NCBI GenBank assembly: GCA_013396655.1
Contig: WBMV01004981.1
Coordinates: 2,121,015-2,185,014, forward strand
Direction: 5' to 3'
Length of the DNA stretch: 64,000 bases
From: Campylorhamphus procurvoides
Lineage: Eukaryota > Chordata > Aves > Passeriformes > Dendrocolaptidae
Positions 11,510 through 25,900 of the stretch are shown here, piece by piece (the first letter of the stretch is position 1; each line of letters starts with the position of its first letter). The notes under the pieces were generated by a model. That model worked only from the letters and a program-made list of their open reading frames with translations. It searched no databases and was not told the DNA's origin. The position numbers were made by a program, and so were the translations under genes.

Positions 11510-14500
11510 GAACTCGCATGCAATTCCTAACCTAACAGGTTTTCTAATTGGCCCTTCAGGATGGCTTACAGATGAATGGTGCTGGCCTCATTCTTGAGAC
11601 TTACACTCATGGAATTTTGCCCGTCTGGGCAGCTGCAGAGGAAATACATGTGTTTTATTCACTCCAGTGTTTAGGCTTCCCAGGGAGCTCATCAGATATC
11701 TATCTTACAGAGAAACATATCTTGGCTTTCTTTTGGTTTGTTTTTTTTTGTTGGTTTGGTTTTGGTTGGTTTGGGCTTTATTTTCAAGTTGGCTCCTTCT
11801 TTCTGCCAGCCTCACATCTTTGCTCGTTTTCAGGCTACTTGAAGACTCCTACTCAGGTCCAACAAAAGCAGATCATTTCTCCAGTTGGTTTCCTTTGGGA
11901 CTCAAGTTTGAGAACTTGTATATGTTGGGTTGAAAACCTGGAATGCTACCAACAACCTCTGAAATGGCAGAGCACTGGCTGGGATGCTGGCTTTATTCTT
12001 TCTGCATCACTAAAACGTTTATAGGAGATTGCCCTGAAGTGGCATCAGTAACCTGTATTGTCTTTTAAATGTATTGTAGCAGCTTGGGCTATATGTGATC
12101 ATCCTTTAAAACTTTCTAAGGAGGAGAGCTTTCTAAATGTCCATTGCACTATCTCCTGCTACTTTTTAACATTTAGTGAATGAGATGAGCTATTAATAAT
12201 TTGTACTCTACTTTTCTTACATAAATAAGTGAAAGCTCTCCATCATGTGCTAAATACTGTGAATCATTATGATCAAAGGAATAATGAGCATGTTAGCCTC
12301 AAACTTGCCTGACATTCATTTCAATTCTGCTACTCTACTAGCACTTGTAAAATTATCAAGCTACAGGTAGTTTTTATGACACACACATTCCCCTTTCTTT
12401 TCTAGTGCACTTTTTTATTTTTATCATCATTGTCTAAACTGTTTGAATAGAATGTCATTCATTTGTATCATTATTGGAAATACTAACTGTGTATCTGTCA
12501 CACACTTCCTACACTAGCAGTGAAGTTTGAACATTTAAAGGATGGTTAAAGGAATAGTAACAACATATGGGTCTTCTGAAGTGCCTCATACAGGACACAA
12601 ATATAGTGCTCCTAGATGAGATCACTGCAGGGAGAGGTTTTCAGTCTGCCTCTTTCCTTTGGGTGTCCTTCTGTCCAGTTCTTCAAAGAAGAAAGTTCTT
12701 GTGGTGTCCCAGTGTGATTAGTGAATATGACTATATTGTTAGTGCAGGCAATATTTCATCTTACTCTCTAGCTGTATATCAACATTTATAAATGGATCAT
12801 CTTGATACCTTTTGAAGACAAGTAGTGTTGTGGTGATTTTATTTGATTTGCACTTCTTCAGAAAGGATAATTATGACAAATGCTTCCATTACCTATTGCT
12901 AGTGCTTTGGGAAAGGAAGAAGCCTGTGATTGCAATTAGCTCCTGTAGACAGCAGGAGAACTTTAACTAAAGCTACATATGCTTTGGTGTTAACTCTTTC
13001 CTTGGCAGAAATCAGTACACACTGTAGTCACTGTGGTCTGATTTTGCTGTGGATATAGTATTTGGGCCAAATGGACACAGTATTGACACTGAGCGAGGGC
13101 ACTACAGAAGTTTGAACCAAGAGATGCTCCATTACTCTCTAGGCTGCAGTTTGTCTGAATGAAGCTGACTCTTCAGTTTCTATAAATTCTGACTTTGATA
13201 TTTCTGATATCCTCTGATTTCCCTCTCAGACAAAATCCTTGGCTGACTTCTTCCAATCCTGCTGCCCCACTCACAAGTCTGTCTTCTTCCTTTTTCATCA
13301 GAGACTCTTTCAGCAGCAAGCCATAGCAACATAAATCCCAAAACCGTCCAGGGGGATTGTAGCTACAAACCTGTCTGCTAGTTCTTACAGTCAGGAGACC
13401 TTTACTGGCATTAGAGGTTGGAGCAGGTCCCTCATAATTATTTTTAGCATTTGAGTCAGGAAACCCTTTTGGCTCACCTGAAGTAAACTTGACTATATAG
13501 CTGATTGAATTTTTAGATACTCTTAGTCATACACAGTAGTACCAATACCACAGTAGTACTCTATCCCAGTAGCCCCACCTAGATTATTTGTATTGTGTAG
13601 TCTGATTTACACCTCATGGAGTGTTCTAGGATATGGTGTTAAGGCACGTGGCTGATGAACACCATCATTACTATTGGGTAGTAATGTAAAGTACTCTAGT
13701 ACACAGCTCTTCTAGCTGTTGTGGAAGAAAGGGTTCTAAATGGACTTTACCTGGGCAAGTCTCTTGAAATCACTATGTGACTTCTGTTGCAGCAGTGGCT
13801 TGCTGTCACCTTCTCCCTTAAGAACACAGACTTGCAGTAAAGCCATCTGCAGCAGAATCACAACACTCTATGAGTCAGTTTATACATCTGGAGTCCAGTG
13901 TCCTTTTCAAAATTGCTTACATTGGTCTGCTTTCTTCATAGGGTATGGCATAAGGGGCCTCTAACAGTATTTACATGGAAAAGATTAGCACAAGGTGATT
14001 TGCATTCACTTTCTGGTTAATACTTGGTAACTCAGTTGGTTATCCCATGCAGATGAACAACATTTATCATAGTTGAAAGTTTTCGATGTGCAGAATTTGT
14101 AACTCTGTTCCTAAGGCTGAAGATCTTTTTGCCTCCTTTTAGATTGCAGAGACACTTGACTGACTTTGCCCATTATGGTTGGCTTTTGTTCTTCCTCTGT
14201 TGCAAGACTGATCAGCGCTGCAAATTAGTCTGGTTTTCCAATAGGGACAATTACATCGATAATTTTTTACTTACTATGTTTAAAGCATCACTTAATTCTT
14301 TCAAGTTCTATTTATACCAAAATACACAGATTATTGGGATTACAGTATGCAGACATATCAGTTTAATTATACTTTTCTTATCTAATTTTGTCAACTACCT
14401 GACCAATATGTGGTTGTTTAAGTGTCTGCAATGCCATGAAACTATTCAGTGGGACCAGCTGCATATAAAGATGAATTGGCTTGAGTCTTCAGTAAATGCT

Positions 14501-17500
14501 CCTTGATATCAGTACCATGCATATGCACAGCCTTTTCTTGCCTTGAACTCCTTCAATAATCCTGGCTTCTAGTGACAATTTTTATGTATGTTGACTAGAT
14601 CTTCTAAGTGCAGACTGCTCTTATTTGCTGTTTGTACCTTTGTATGTCATGACTACACTTAATCAAGGATTTGCAACTAATTTCTATACAAAAAGGATAA
14701 GATTTCCAAAGAGCAGGTTTATTTGCATCTTCTTGTATCAGATCATGAAGAAATGCAAGTAGCAAGGACTCATTGAAGTTGTCCTACTGCTACAATTTCT
14801 TGTAACACAAATTTTGAATGTCCAAAGCTTGCCTCTGATGTGAATCACCCAGCTCTACATTTTTACTCATTAAAAAACTGTAAAGAAGCTTGCAACACAT
14901 TTATCATGATTAGTTCTCTGAAGATGCCCACACAATTCCACAGCAGCTTGAATGGAAATAGTCTGTAATAGCACTGAACTTGTGTTGTACAGGGCTGACC
15001 ACTGGAGCCTTCCTATAGAATAATGAAGAAAAAGAGGCCACATGCTTTTGTTGGGGAAGATCATTTCAGATCCTCTGAATCAGATGACTCCTCACTGTGT
15101 GCTTTACTCACTGTTCAGCTAAAGTCGTGTTGACTCTTACAATGTTTTGTAGGTCTGTTCATAATACCTGTTTCTAGACACATGACAGACACAGTTTTAA
15201 AGGCTGACCTGAAAAATAAAAAGCAAGAAAATTTGTAGAATGCGTTTTCTCTTTTGTGAGTGACCTTTGTAGAGCAAGGTCATGGCTACTTTAATTGCAG
15301 ACTGTGGTTGAGGCCCCTCCATTATCAGAGAAGAGCAGAAGAGGGATTGGTACGTAAGGGGGAGAATTCTCCTGGCAGCATCCAGGGCCAGAAGGGCTTA
15401 TTTGGTCTTGACAGCTCTTCAGTGCCTGGCTTCTCATAAAGCCAAGGGTTCAGTTCTGTGGCAGTATGGAATGGCACAAAGAGCTGACTAGAAATAGGAA
15501 CACCAACTGATTTCTGTCTGTTTTAAACTATAATATCTTTCGAAGGCTACTCACTTCAGCTATAGTTAAAACCACACACCTGGTGTCCTAAGATGTGTGA
15601 CAAAAATCTAAAGGGAATGACAAGTGACTCTGTGAGCCAATCCCTTCCTGCGCATGCTTTTCTTAAAAAAAAAAAAAGGAATTTTACTTAAAAAAATATT
15701 GTCAAAATTCCTTGCTGAGCTAAAAATTAGTCTGAGGGCCATAAGGAGTTCCCCTACACACTGCAGAAAGTATCCACATCCAAAAGCATGGAGCAGCCAG
15801 AAAAGGAAGCATCATCTTTCTTTACAAATGCTTCCCTCTCTTTAGAGCATGAGGGGAAAGGGGTGGAAAGAGTCAGGACAGTCATAGAGTGCTTTAAAGG
15901 AGGCAATGGATAACTATTCCTGTATGTCTTCTCCCTCAGTCATTTACCCCAGAGCACTGAGGAGCTTTGGTTCAGTTTTGGTCCTTGAGCAGTTCCCGAT
16001 GCAGCATGACTGCATTCCCCTTCGACAGTCAGTAAACAGTGTGCTCTCACTCTCTGCTGTTTCTTTACACTAGCAAGAAAAAAATTCAAGCTGGGTGACC
16101 TGCCAAGGTAACCTTATAAATTTCAGTGACTTTAAAAATTTCATCAACCTTAACCATATGTGCTGAATGCCCCCAACAGCTGCAGGTTAAGAAGGGCATT
16201 CAACACGTAATTACCTCAAAATTGACTTTTTTCTGTTTAGTGCCCATGAGTCTATCCTTGACATGGCTGGCTGGCTCCCATCCAAGTGATGATCCAGTGT
16301 ACTGCATGCTGGTGATGCAGCAGCCTCCACTGAGCCCACTGAAGCATGGGACAAGCTGTGGGCATGGTGGGAAGTGCTGCTCTATGTATTGACTTTCACA
16401 TTTTACTTATTTTTTTTACTTTTTTTTTCTTTGCAGAAAATGTTGCAAAAATATATCCAATTTTTGTTTGTCATTTTGTTTTTTAATGGCTAGTTAATAG
16501 TCCCTGTCTGCAAACAAGACATTTTGCATAAAGTTTCTTGGAAATTTCAGCTTTACTCATGGTGGCAGCTGGGCAGACCTGGGTCACACTTAGGAAAGGG
16601 AGGACTGAATCAGACCTCACTTATTTATAGTCCAGCACTGACTGTTGCTGAAGGCATTCAGTATCTGTATTTAAGTTATGGCTGGCACATCACTTCTAAA
16701 AACAGAACTGTTAATTTTTTTGGAAAATATGCTTAGTAATCACTAATTTTCTGGAATATATTGGTTTTTCTTACTCAAAATGTTGGGTGCTGTGATTGTG
16801 AATCCCCTTGGAAAGTGGAATGGTGGCTGAATTAAATCCATCAACAGTAGTAGTTCAGAACTACAAAAGCACGAACAGAGCTGTCCTAGGTTTGATATGT
16901 GGTACTGCTTGTAAAGCAGTAAGGAGATTATACTGTACAACCCGAAGTTAAAGCACCTCAAGTTCCTGTTTGCTGTAAGGCATTTACACCCTCTCACCAG
17001 AGGAGATATCTCTGTTACATGGAGGTTCCTCCTGGTTGTGAAGTGTGTTTTGCTGTGGCAAGTCACTTATTATCTGTGTTACATTGGAAATAGTATGACT
17101 GGGAAAGAAGTTCTGTGCTTATACCTGAAAATATTGGTCCTGTTCATGTGAGAATTGTGCATGCAAGCTGCTGGACTTGAGGCTCTGCAGTAATACTAAG
17201 GGTGGACTTCATCTGACTAATTGCAGATGTCTGCATCAGTGACTTGTCTGTGGAGAGCAATACACACTTTCAGGGCACAATTCATTGCATCCTAAAAATG
17301 CATCCTTAGGTAACCAGAATAGTGAGATGACTTCTGACTCTGAAGAGCCAGTTTCTAGCAACTTCTTTGGCTGTTAGTAGGTGTGTCTGCAGATATCCTA
17401 AGTCGGCTAAGTGACCCCTTGAGGGCCTGATGAGGGAAACTAACATTGATTCCTGAAAATGTCTGATGGCTGAAAACAAGAATCCCTTTTTTTTAAGTCT

Positions 17501-18880
17501 TTATAATGTCCCATAGTCTGTCACCGTCATTAAGACTTTGTAGTAGTGCAGTGGCCCATGAGAGGAGTTAGTGCAGTCCTATGCTACTACTGTTTCTTTC
17601 TGATCTCTGATAAAACTGGGAAGATCAGCATTCATGTGAGGTGTCACTTGTTCCCAGTTAGGAATTGCTTTTTCATCCCTAGCAGGTCTGCTTCAAATAA
17701 TGTTCATGAATCTGACTTTGGCATTGCAATCACATATTGATTAAATTCAACGTTTGACTCAGTTTTTAAACTTGAGTAATCTCTTCACCATTTATGGATA
17801 ACCATTTTTCTAAATATTCTTCAAATCAAAGTTTTTTATATTGAATATGAAATTTTACCTAACACAACGGAAGAATTTAATTCTATGCTTGTATTACCAT
17901 CCAGGAAAAGACCTTATTAATACAGAATATTTACTTACATTAGAAGTGGATATCACTATATTACTGCTCCACACTTTAAATACCAGGGACCATAATCTAT
18001 TGCAAGTAGTGATGCAGGCACAGTGGTACAGAATCAATTAGTTGTTTTTACATTACACATGCAGACTCCACATTTCCTGAAGTGACATCAAAAGACAAGC
18101 TTTAGTAAAAATCCTGTAATTAAAGTAGAAGTTCCACCTAATGCAAAGTGCTGGCTGCTGCTTTATCGGCATAACGAATAGGACTAGAAGAGATTGCCTC
18201 CATAATCAAACTCCTGCACTGGCTGAAGTTCAGTGCTATTTCAAACCAACAGCCAAGCCTGTAGGTAGTCACCAGTTGGTGGAATCGACAGCACCAGTGT
18301 TTTAAAGCAGTGAGGGCTCTGTATTTTGAGAGCCGTTGCAATGCAGCAGAAACATAGGTCTAATTTCCTGTGATTTCTCATTTTAGTGCTCGAAGGCTGA
18401 TTTTAATAAAAGAACCATGCATCCTAAAAATTGTGGTGCCAAATTAAAATTTATTTATCAGTGGTTCCTCTAAATCTTGAAGGGTTTTGTTTCTAGGCTT
18501 TTATACTTATAAAGGAGTGGAGCATCCTCCTCTTTTTAAAGCACCTCATCAAAAAGGGTGCACTTTGAAGGGGAGGAGGTATTTTTTTTTGGTTTTTTTG
18601 CTTTAATGAAAACTATGATTGTTTTCTGTTTGTATTTTGTCTTCAGGTTCCTTTATTTCAGTGATGACATGACTATAAATCTGAGAAGCTGGCTTCTGGT
18701 CTATCTTATGCTCAAGTGGACAGAATGTATATTTTTGTACCCTTAATGTATTTTCTGATAGTATATCTAGCAAAAAAATGCTTTATGAGTAAAAACATGC
18801 AACACAGGCCTGGTAAAAAGTAGATCTTAGTGACTCAGCCACAACATTCCCAGTCAGATCCCTTGACATCTCCTGGGTTT
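11510..18880. other. Non-coding stretch, no gene seen
   Basis: No exon, RNA gene or clear transposon was recognised. A T/G-rich patch at 11731-11786 lacks stops and inflates an open frame (11548-12024, 158 codons) that I do not regard as a gene. An A run at 15665-15677 and a T-rich run near 16410-16431 are simple low complexity. Confidence 0.55.
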
Positions 18881-18884
18881 GTCC

Positions 18885-19150
18885 TCTTGTTGCTGAAATG
18901 AGGTGATGATACCTACCTTCAGGTGACACATTTTTTTATAATTTTGGTAAAAGGTTTAAGAGGATAGAAATTAAGCCTGACACCCTATTGTGCTCCCTTC
19001 CCTATCAGTGCTGGACTGAGCAATTTTTTGAGGTGAATCTCTTTGCTCTTTTACAGTTCTTTGTGAACTCTGTAAAATAGGAACAATAATATTTGATTTC
19101 TGTTGATGAGGCATACTCTGAAAAAGCTAAATATAATTAACTATTCAAAT
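18885..19150 (-). mobile_element. Possible ancient L2/MIR-type repeat
   Basis: Two short stretches resemble the antisense end of L2/MIR elements: TGAAATGAGGTGATGATACC near 18894, and CTCTGTAAAATAGGAACAAT near 19068 followed by ATATTTGA and TGATGAGGCATAC. The intervening sequence is not convincing. This is near the limit of what can be called by eye. Confidence 0.3.
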
Positions 19151-19599
19151 TCTGTTAGAGGAAAAGTGATGCATTTTGGGGAGATTTCCAACATGCCAGA
19201 GTTATGAAGCGTAAATTCCAAGAGAACTATAAGAATGTAATTCAAGCATGTCCTATAGTTGCAATTGTGGTGTAGCTAGGTATCAGGATACTGTCTCTGT
19301 GCACACACAAATTAGTAATTTGTGTAGTATGTAGTATGTCAGGGAGCTCCCCAGTTAGTCATGTATGTAGGTGAGACAATGGATCAATCTCAGACACTGT
19401 GATTGACTTTACTCTGAGCCACCTTCACAGCAAAGTATTTGACTATTTGGTGCAGGAGTTCTCCAGGTGGGAATTTTAGTACTATAAATTCATCCAGGGA
19501 GCTCCTGATCTGTCCTAATTGGTAGTCACTACTTTTGTCCCTCTACCTGCTGATTAGCAACCTGAGTAGAGAACCTTGCCATAGGAGACTCCTCTGGGT

Positions 19600-19665
19600 A
19601 GTTCCTTTTGCAGAACTGATCAGATTGTACCTAGACAAGACACTTGTCTATGATCAGTAGGAACT
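19600..19665. repeat. Three-part imperfect hairpin
   Basis: Nested inverted segments: AGTTCC (19600-19605) with GGAACT (19660-19665), CTGATCA (19616-19622) with TGATCAG (19651-19657), and a perfect 8-bp tip TAGACAAG (19632-19639) with CTTGTCTA (19643-19650) around a 3-base loop. The left side carries extra bases, so the arms are asymmetric. It could be a decayed transposon end or a chance foldback. The bulges make a canonical microRNA precursor unlikely. Confidence 0.5.
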
Positions 19666-19669
19666 GTCC

Positions 19670-21265
19670 CTGCAGATACAGAAATGATCATTCAGGGCAC
19701 CTTTTGAATGTGAGATATTTAGCTGATGTTTTTTAGGTAATTTAAGATAATGCATAGTGAAGGACCATGCATATGCTGGCTTGGTCATGTAGGACCATGA
19801 ACTAGCTGGATACAAGAATGCAGCAGAATGGGAAGTCTCACATTTACTTCAGGAGCCTCTTTAAAACTGGCAACTTCACAGAAATAATTTGAAATTTCTA
19901 CACTGGAATTTTTGAGTGAAGTTCTATTAGAGAATGTTCAATGAACATTCAACCCTGTTCAAACTGTGGCTTTGAAGGAGGTGGTGAGATCCCAGAGAAA
20001 TACACTTTTAGGTACACTTGAAGTTGGGTGTGTGACTGAGGAAAGAGCTGATTTGGTGAACTGTCCTTTACTCACTGGTCAGAGGTTCTGGAGGTTTAAG
20101 AGAGGTGTACTCAGCACTGACTCTTTGTCTACATTCAGAAAGTTTGAAAGAAATTAGTTTTGACAACAAGACAGGCAGCATTTTGATTTTTCAGCTGAGC
20201 TGAAGAAGGCTTTGTAAATGAATACACTTAAATATTCCATTTTGGTTTTCCTCCCAGCAATATTCCTTTTTAATACATGCAGGAAATACCACTGCAGTTA
20301 AAAATGCCTCAAAGGGTATGTAAAGACTTTCTAAATGCAACACCTTGAAAACTTACTCAAACCTGATAGGAGATACATTGTGATTTGCTTTTTTTGGAAA
20401 GACAATGAGTCACTTATGTCACAAGGGAAGTTAGAGTTTGCATTTCTATTTCTGGGTTATAGGGATCATGTATCAAGTGTAGTGCAGTCATTTGATGCTG
20501 TAACTGCAGAACATTTTGGCCTAATAGAATGTATTTTTTCATCCATTGCACTCTCTGCATTGCAAACTTTGGAGCTTTCAGGATGAGGCAGTTTTTATTA
20601 TAGCATATTAATTACTTGCTATTTAAATATTTGGGTAGGAGGTACTACTTGGGCAGACTTAACTGATCTATCTTTAAAACTGCCTGTGATGGATCAGGTA
20701 AGTATTTTTTTAACCCTGGCAAAATTGCCTGCCATAGTGTACTTGAAAAGCCTGAACCAAAGTAGAGGAAAGCATACTGTACTAAGATGAGCATAAAATA
20801 AAGAGAAATATTTTATGGGTATCATAGAAATCTGTGCACGTGACATTTTACAGTGAGGAATACAAAAATATTTTGTATGATTTGTAGAACAGCGATACCC
20901 CTGCTTTAAAATATACAGGATATCATTGCAGTCAGAAATAACTCATGAGCGCAGTGAACTTTTTAAATGCAATGTAGCCAGCCGTAGAAAATCAAGCAGT
21001 GAATGGATGTCCTTGGAATAAATGCACTTGGGCTGTCTCACCACAATTTTGTGAGCCATGTGCAGTGTCTTGTAGCAGAGGAGAGATGCGGCTGATAGTG
21101 AAATTTCAATTGCCAGTTTTGTACCTGTTTACTGTAAAAGTCATCCCAGTAACCAGCAGATAGCATGGATAGACAGCACTGTGTTATCTAACAGTTTTCC
21201 TTTCCTCACATGAACTTTTCACAGACCAAGTCTTTCTAGGTGAGAACAGGATCACTTTGGGGTGG
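19670..21265. other. Non-coding stretch, nothing recognised
   Basis: No gene or repeat family was recognised between the hairpin and the CR1 copy. Confidence 0.5.
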
Positions 21266-21269
21266 GCAA

Positions 21270-21452
21270 GGTGGTGAGGGTGGTGAACAGGTTGCCCAGA
21301 GAAGCTGTGGATGCCTTATCCCTGGAAGTGTTGAAGACCAGGCTGGATGGAGCTCTGAGCAACCTGGTCTATTGGAATGTATCCCTGCCCACGGCAGGGG
21401 GGTTGGGACTAAATGATCTCTAAGGTCCCTTTCTATTCAAGCTATTCTATGG
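21270..21452 (+). mobile_element. CR1 LINE 3' end, plus strand
   Basis: A clear avian CR1 3' untranslated end. It reads GGTTGCCCAGAGAAGCTGTG (about 21290), the 'dated/contracted' block around 21330-21400, CCACGGCAGGGGGGTTGG (about 21390), GATCTCTAAGGTCCCTTTC (about 21415), and the terminal ATTCTATG at about 21444. It is heavily 5'-truncated, as almost all CR1 copies are. Its low divergence makes it one of the younger copies in the window. Confidence 0.93.
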
Positions 21453-22369
21453 TAAAAGAGCAGAAGAAAGAAATGGGGGAAGCTCTTCTGGATTCTGGAG
21501 CATGAGAAAACAGGTAGAAAAGTGACTTTGACTGCAGGGGAGTGACTGCATCCATTTTGCATATGTATTCCTTGACAAAATATAGAGACTATTCTCAGTG
21601 AGATTCAATGGTGGTCTAATAAAATTTGCACTTAAATTAAGATGCCACCTTCTTCTATTAGAGAAAATCAGTTAATCATCCTGATAAGAAACATGAATAA
21701 ATTTATTAAAATTTCATTTCATGTGATACAGTGGTAATTCAAGAGTGAAATCCTCTGTACCTCTGTGATGAAATGGTTTAAAAACATATGTCTTAACTGC
21801 TGCTCTGTCCTTCTGGGTCTCGTGGCAGATTGGAGAAGTGAGGTGGCTATAGTTGCCATCACTCTGCTGAGCACTGTCATTATTCCCAAACCAATCACAA
21901 CCTCTTCCATGTGGAAGAGAGTGCATGATTAGAGACATGTAGGAGTTTAGGCAACAGGGCAGTTTAAGTGACTGACATCACTGAGTAGCTTTCCAACTGT
22001 TGTAATGAGAGCTTAATTATCCATTAGTAAAGTGTGTGGCTGAATGGGCCTGGGATTGAAGAGCAGTATGGGATCCACCACGAACATGTGCTCCTTGTAT
22101 TGGAGTCCAGCAACGTCTCCTCCAAGTGAAAATCCTCAATGAGGGAAATATCGTGTCTCACTTTTAATGTGGAGAGAGAAGGGAAGAGGAGCAATTTAGC
22201 CTCGATTTCTTTAATCTCTTTATAGAGTACACTGAAGCTTTTCTTACTTTGGAGAGAGCTGGGGTCTTATAAAAATGCAGGTGTTGATGCATAAGACTGT
22301 AGTGCTGTCATTAAAGAAGCAGATTCCACTCTTAAGGAAAAACTTTGCATGTAGAGCCCACTGACCTAT

Positions 22370-22930
22370 TTGACTAAAGGATATTTTCCAGAGTCATACA
22401 GTCTTCATCTGAAATTTCAATAAATGGAGTACCTAGCACTTCCTTTGGTAGTTTGTTTCAAAGGTTAATCACCCTCTCTGCCAGAAGTAGAGGCATTAAT
22501 TCTCATTTGAATTTATCTAGCTTCAGCTTCTAGTCATTGGTTCTTGTTATGTCATTCCCCATTAGATTAAATAGGCTTTTAATATTGGCATTTTCTCCCT
22601 GAAAAGGTACAGCTTTGCTGTAATCAAATCTCTTCTTGGTCTTATTTTGAAAAGCTAAACAGTATTAACTTCTTAAGTCCCTTACTAGAATGCCTTTTCC
22701 CAGATCTCAGTTAGGTGTTTCATAAGTTCTCCAGTTTTATATAATGCTTGCAAAAGGAAAATCGCAGAATGCTATATGATGTTCTGATGTTGCTCCCATC
22801 GATGTGACAGTTAAAGGTAAAGTTATCTTTCTCCTGATTATAGCTCCATTTATCCAACCCAGTGTTACATTTCATATCTTTGCTGCATTATCTGTGTGAA
22901 ATCTTCACTCAGTCCAATTTATCTGACGTT
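22370..22930 (-). mobile_element. Old CR1-family LINE 3' portion, minus strand
   Basis: The antisense strand of an old CR1. Signatures are ACTTCCTTTGGTAGTTTGTT, then TTAATCACCCTCTCTGCCAG (about 22466), the 'cattgcttctagt' block as TAGTCATTGGTTCTTG (about 22532), AATCAAATCTCTTCTTGGTC (about 22623), and a downstream CATTTATCCAACCCAGTG block near 22846. It is strongly diverged and lacks a visible 3' microsatellite, as in the old subfamilies shared with crocodilians and turtles. Confidence 0.65.
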
Positions 22931-22934
22931 TTTC

Positions 22935-25900
22935 AGAGTAAAGAGGCACTACATCATTAATTGTTGGTGAAGGGAATGGAAGAGTTCCTTCCTCTTCACT
23001 TTCCTATCTTTTGTGTGGTCTCTAATAAACAAAGAAACTACATTCCAAAGAAGAAAATAAAAATTAATGTGGCAGATCAGAGATTAGGGAAGGAACGGCA
23101 CTTTTAATGGCAAGAAAAGATCTACTGTGTAATGAGCTTTTGCTTTATTGCCAGTAGGAGACCTGATAGAATTATTTGTGCTTCAGCCAATTCTTAAGCC
23201 CGGTGGGGAGCAGCCACTGAGTTTGAGGTCAAATTTTCAGAAATAAGCCTCTGATATAGTGATCTAAACTCTGAAACCACTCTGTGCAAAAGTATTAAGA
23301 AGCCATTTGTGAAATTATTTGGTAACCTCTAAGGACACCTTTATAAAGAAGATTTCTACACTTCTCTAATTATAGAACAGCCCATGCTGTATATCATATA
23401 TGTGCACTCTTTTCAACCAGCTGTCTTTCATGTCAAATTTTCTTGTCATTTGCTTGTGAAATTGTAGCATTTGGGTTATTAGTTGCTGGTTCTTTTCTGT
23501 TCAGCTGTCAACAGCACTTTAGCAAAGTCTTTTCTAGGTTATGTGATTGTATCATTCTGACTTTTTTTTTCCTCAGTGAATCTGCTGAAAAAAAATTGAT
23601 AGAAGTGGAAAAGTCTTAAACTATTATTGTTGTTGCTGTTGTTGCTTTTGCATGTTCTAACCATAAGAAACGGATGTGACTGGAGCTCAAGCCTTAGACC
23701 AGATGCACAACTTCTGTTCCTTCACGCTTACTGGTGCCACAAGCTCCAAGGGGGCATCTTGTGCTGCATTTCTATTCCTTTCATATAGTGCATTGGTAGG
23801 GCATCCTTTCCAGATTCAGCTACATTTTGCCATTTATTTCAAAGCAGTACTCAAAGACTGAACAGACATTTATAGGAAGCAATGAAAGTACAATAGTATA
23901 AGAGGTAGACACACAAAAAGCCAGGTTTTCAAAAGAATGTTGCAGTGCAAAATTATGCATGTAGAAGTCAAGAAATACAAGAGGTAAAGCTGTTTCATAC
24001 TGGTTTAATTTCATTCTTTCATGTGTATATTATCCAGATTCTGGACTGGCAGGTCCCTATTATGTATATTCATCTGACCAGCTTATTTTGTGATTACAGT
24101 GCACAAAGACCAAAACTGTGTTATGTGGTGGATACACTGTTATGTAGAGAATTCTTTATTCACCAGTTGTACTGTGCCATCTTAGCATTTTTAACTTAAA
24201 TATTAAGAAGCGTTCTGGGTAAGGGGCAGGGAGAAGGTGGAACAAAGTGCCAAAATACAGCACTTCATGCACTGTTTCACACAAATCATGTGCAGAAGAC
24301 TCCTTTGCATGCACAGCAGAGACCAGACCTTTGGCAGTTCATGAGGCAAAAGGTAACTCTTGGCTAATGAGTAGACCAGCAGCCAGACTGAAGAACTGTG
24401 AGGTTCTCACCCACATTTCTCTCCTGCCAGCAGAGCATTGCTGAGAGATCCCTATGTTTTAAATTTGGTTTGGAAGCATGCTCTCAGTCTTTTCTTGGTC
24501 TTATTCTACCACTGCCCTTCCCTACCCAAGGTAGTTAGCCCCACATGGATCAACACGTATGCACTGTTTTATGGAAGTGGTACAACATGGCCAAATCTGG
24601 ATATCACCTCAGTGTGTATATGCTCCTTGGCAATAGGGTAGCAGCTGAGCTGTGTTTTCTTATTCCCAAAGCATCATCATGTTCAGGCATTTCCATAAAG
24701 TGGATTATAGATTCTTACACATGAACTGGATAATAGGAAGAATTTTTGTGTGCATAGTCTTTGAAAAGACTAATGCACTAGTCTTTGAAAAACTCAACCT
24801 CAAATATTGAAATTTGAATAAATTGAGAGTGCTAAAATTATCACATGAAAGTATGTCACTGCTTTAGTGGAATATAGTTCTGCCAGCTGTTAATATAGTA
24901 ACATAAACTGGTATATGTAATTTGGTATTTCATTATGTAAAACCTGCTGAAAGAGTTCCTCTGAGTCCTTTGTGTTACAAATTTGCTCGAGCACCTCCTT
25001 GTGAATTTTAGGTTAGTGAATTCCAGTTACAAGAATTATGTATGACATAAGCGTGTTTAATAATTACTTTTAATATTCAATTGGTGGTTTCCTGCCCTGC
25101 TGAAGGTTTCATATATTGCATCTTCAGTGACAAGGGAGTCCATTTGGCCCTGTTTATTCTCTTTATTGGGAAAGATATTGCATCAAAACAAGAAGTTTAG
25201 AGTTCATGATGCAGTGCCCTTTTTGATATTCCAGATAAATAATTCCATTTTAATCTCACAGTAGGAAAACAACTGATTGAGATTTAATGTCATATACAAG
25301 GAGCTGCACAATGTGTTAGTTATTTGTCAATCTGATAGAAGAGCAGAGGAATTTGCTTCCTTTGATTCTAGCCATGCTATATTTTATGACTGACTTTTAC
25401 TTGTTTTACCCATTCCAGATAAAATCTGTCATGATTATACATCAGAAAACACTTCATTATTCCATCCATGAGAAATAACTGTAGTCAGTGCAGAAGCAAC
25501 AGATTGCTGCCTCTCACAAGCTTTATGAAAGTGTGTTGTAATGAGATCGAGTACCCTGGATCGATAGTTCTCTCTAGTAATACAATCTGCTGTCAGATAA
25601 CTTCCAACAGCTTTACAGATTTAATGAACTCCCTGGGTTGATGATAAAAATATAATGTAAGGAGGAAACTAAAACAACATCATGTATTAGATATAGCCCT
25701 AGGCAACATTTTATGACCGTCTTTCCTTCAGTTGTATATTTTTAATTATAAAGTCAGTATGCATCAAGCACTGTCCTGAAATTCTCCATCAGTGAAATTC
25801 ATCTTGCTCTTCTCAAGTCAAGGCTAAGGAGATTTCATGTAGGGAGCTAAATGAGAATTTTAAGCTCTGCATTCACACCACTTTGGTGATGGTATTTCAA

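Noticed and set aside
11548..12024. 158-codon plus-strand open frame
   Set aside because: Its length is explained by a T/G-rich low-complexity patch (11731-11786) that cannot contain stops. No domain or conserved motif was recognised.
13640..13668. Sequence TAAGGCACGTGG resembling the start of miR-124
   Set aside because: Only about the first ten to twelve bases fit, the rest diverges, and the matching opposite arm of a miR-124 precursor is absent.
24756..24791. 12-bp direct repeat AGTCTTTGAAAA at 24-bp spacing
   Set aside because: Only two copies in AT-rich DNA. A small local duplication is the simplest explanation, and it is not a CRISPR or iteron array.
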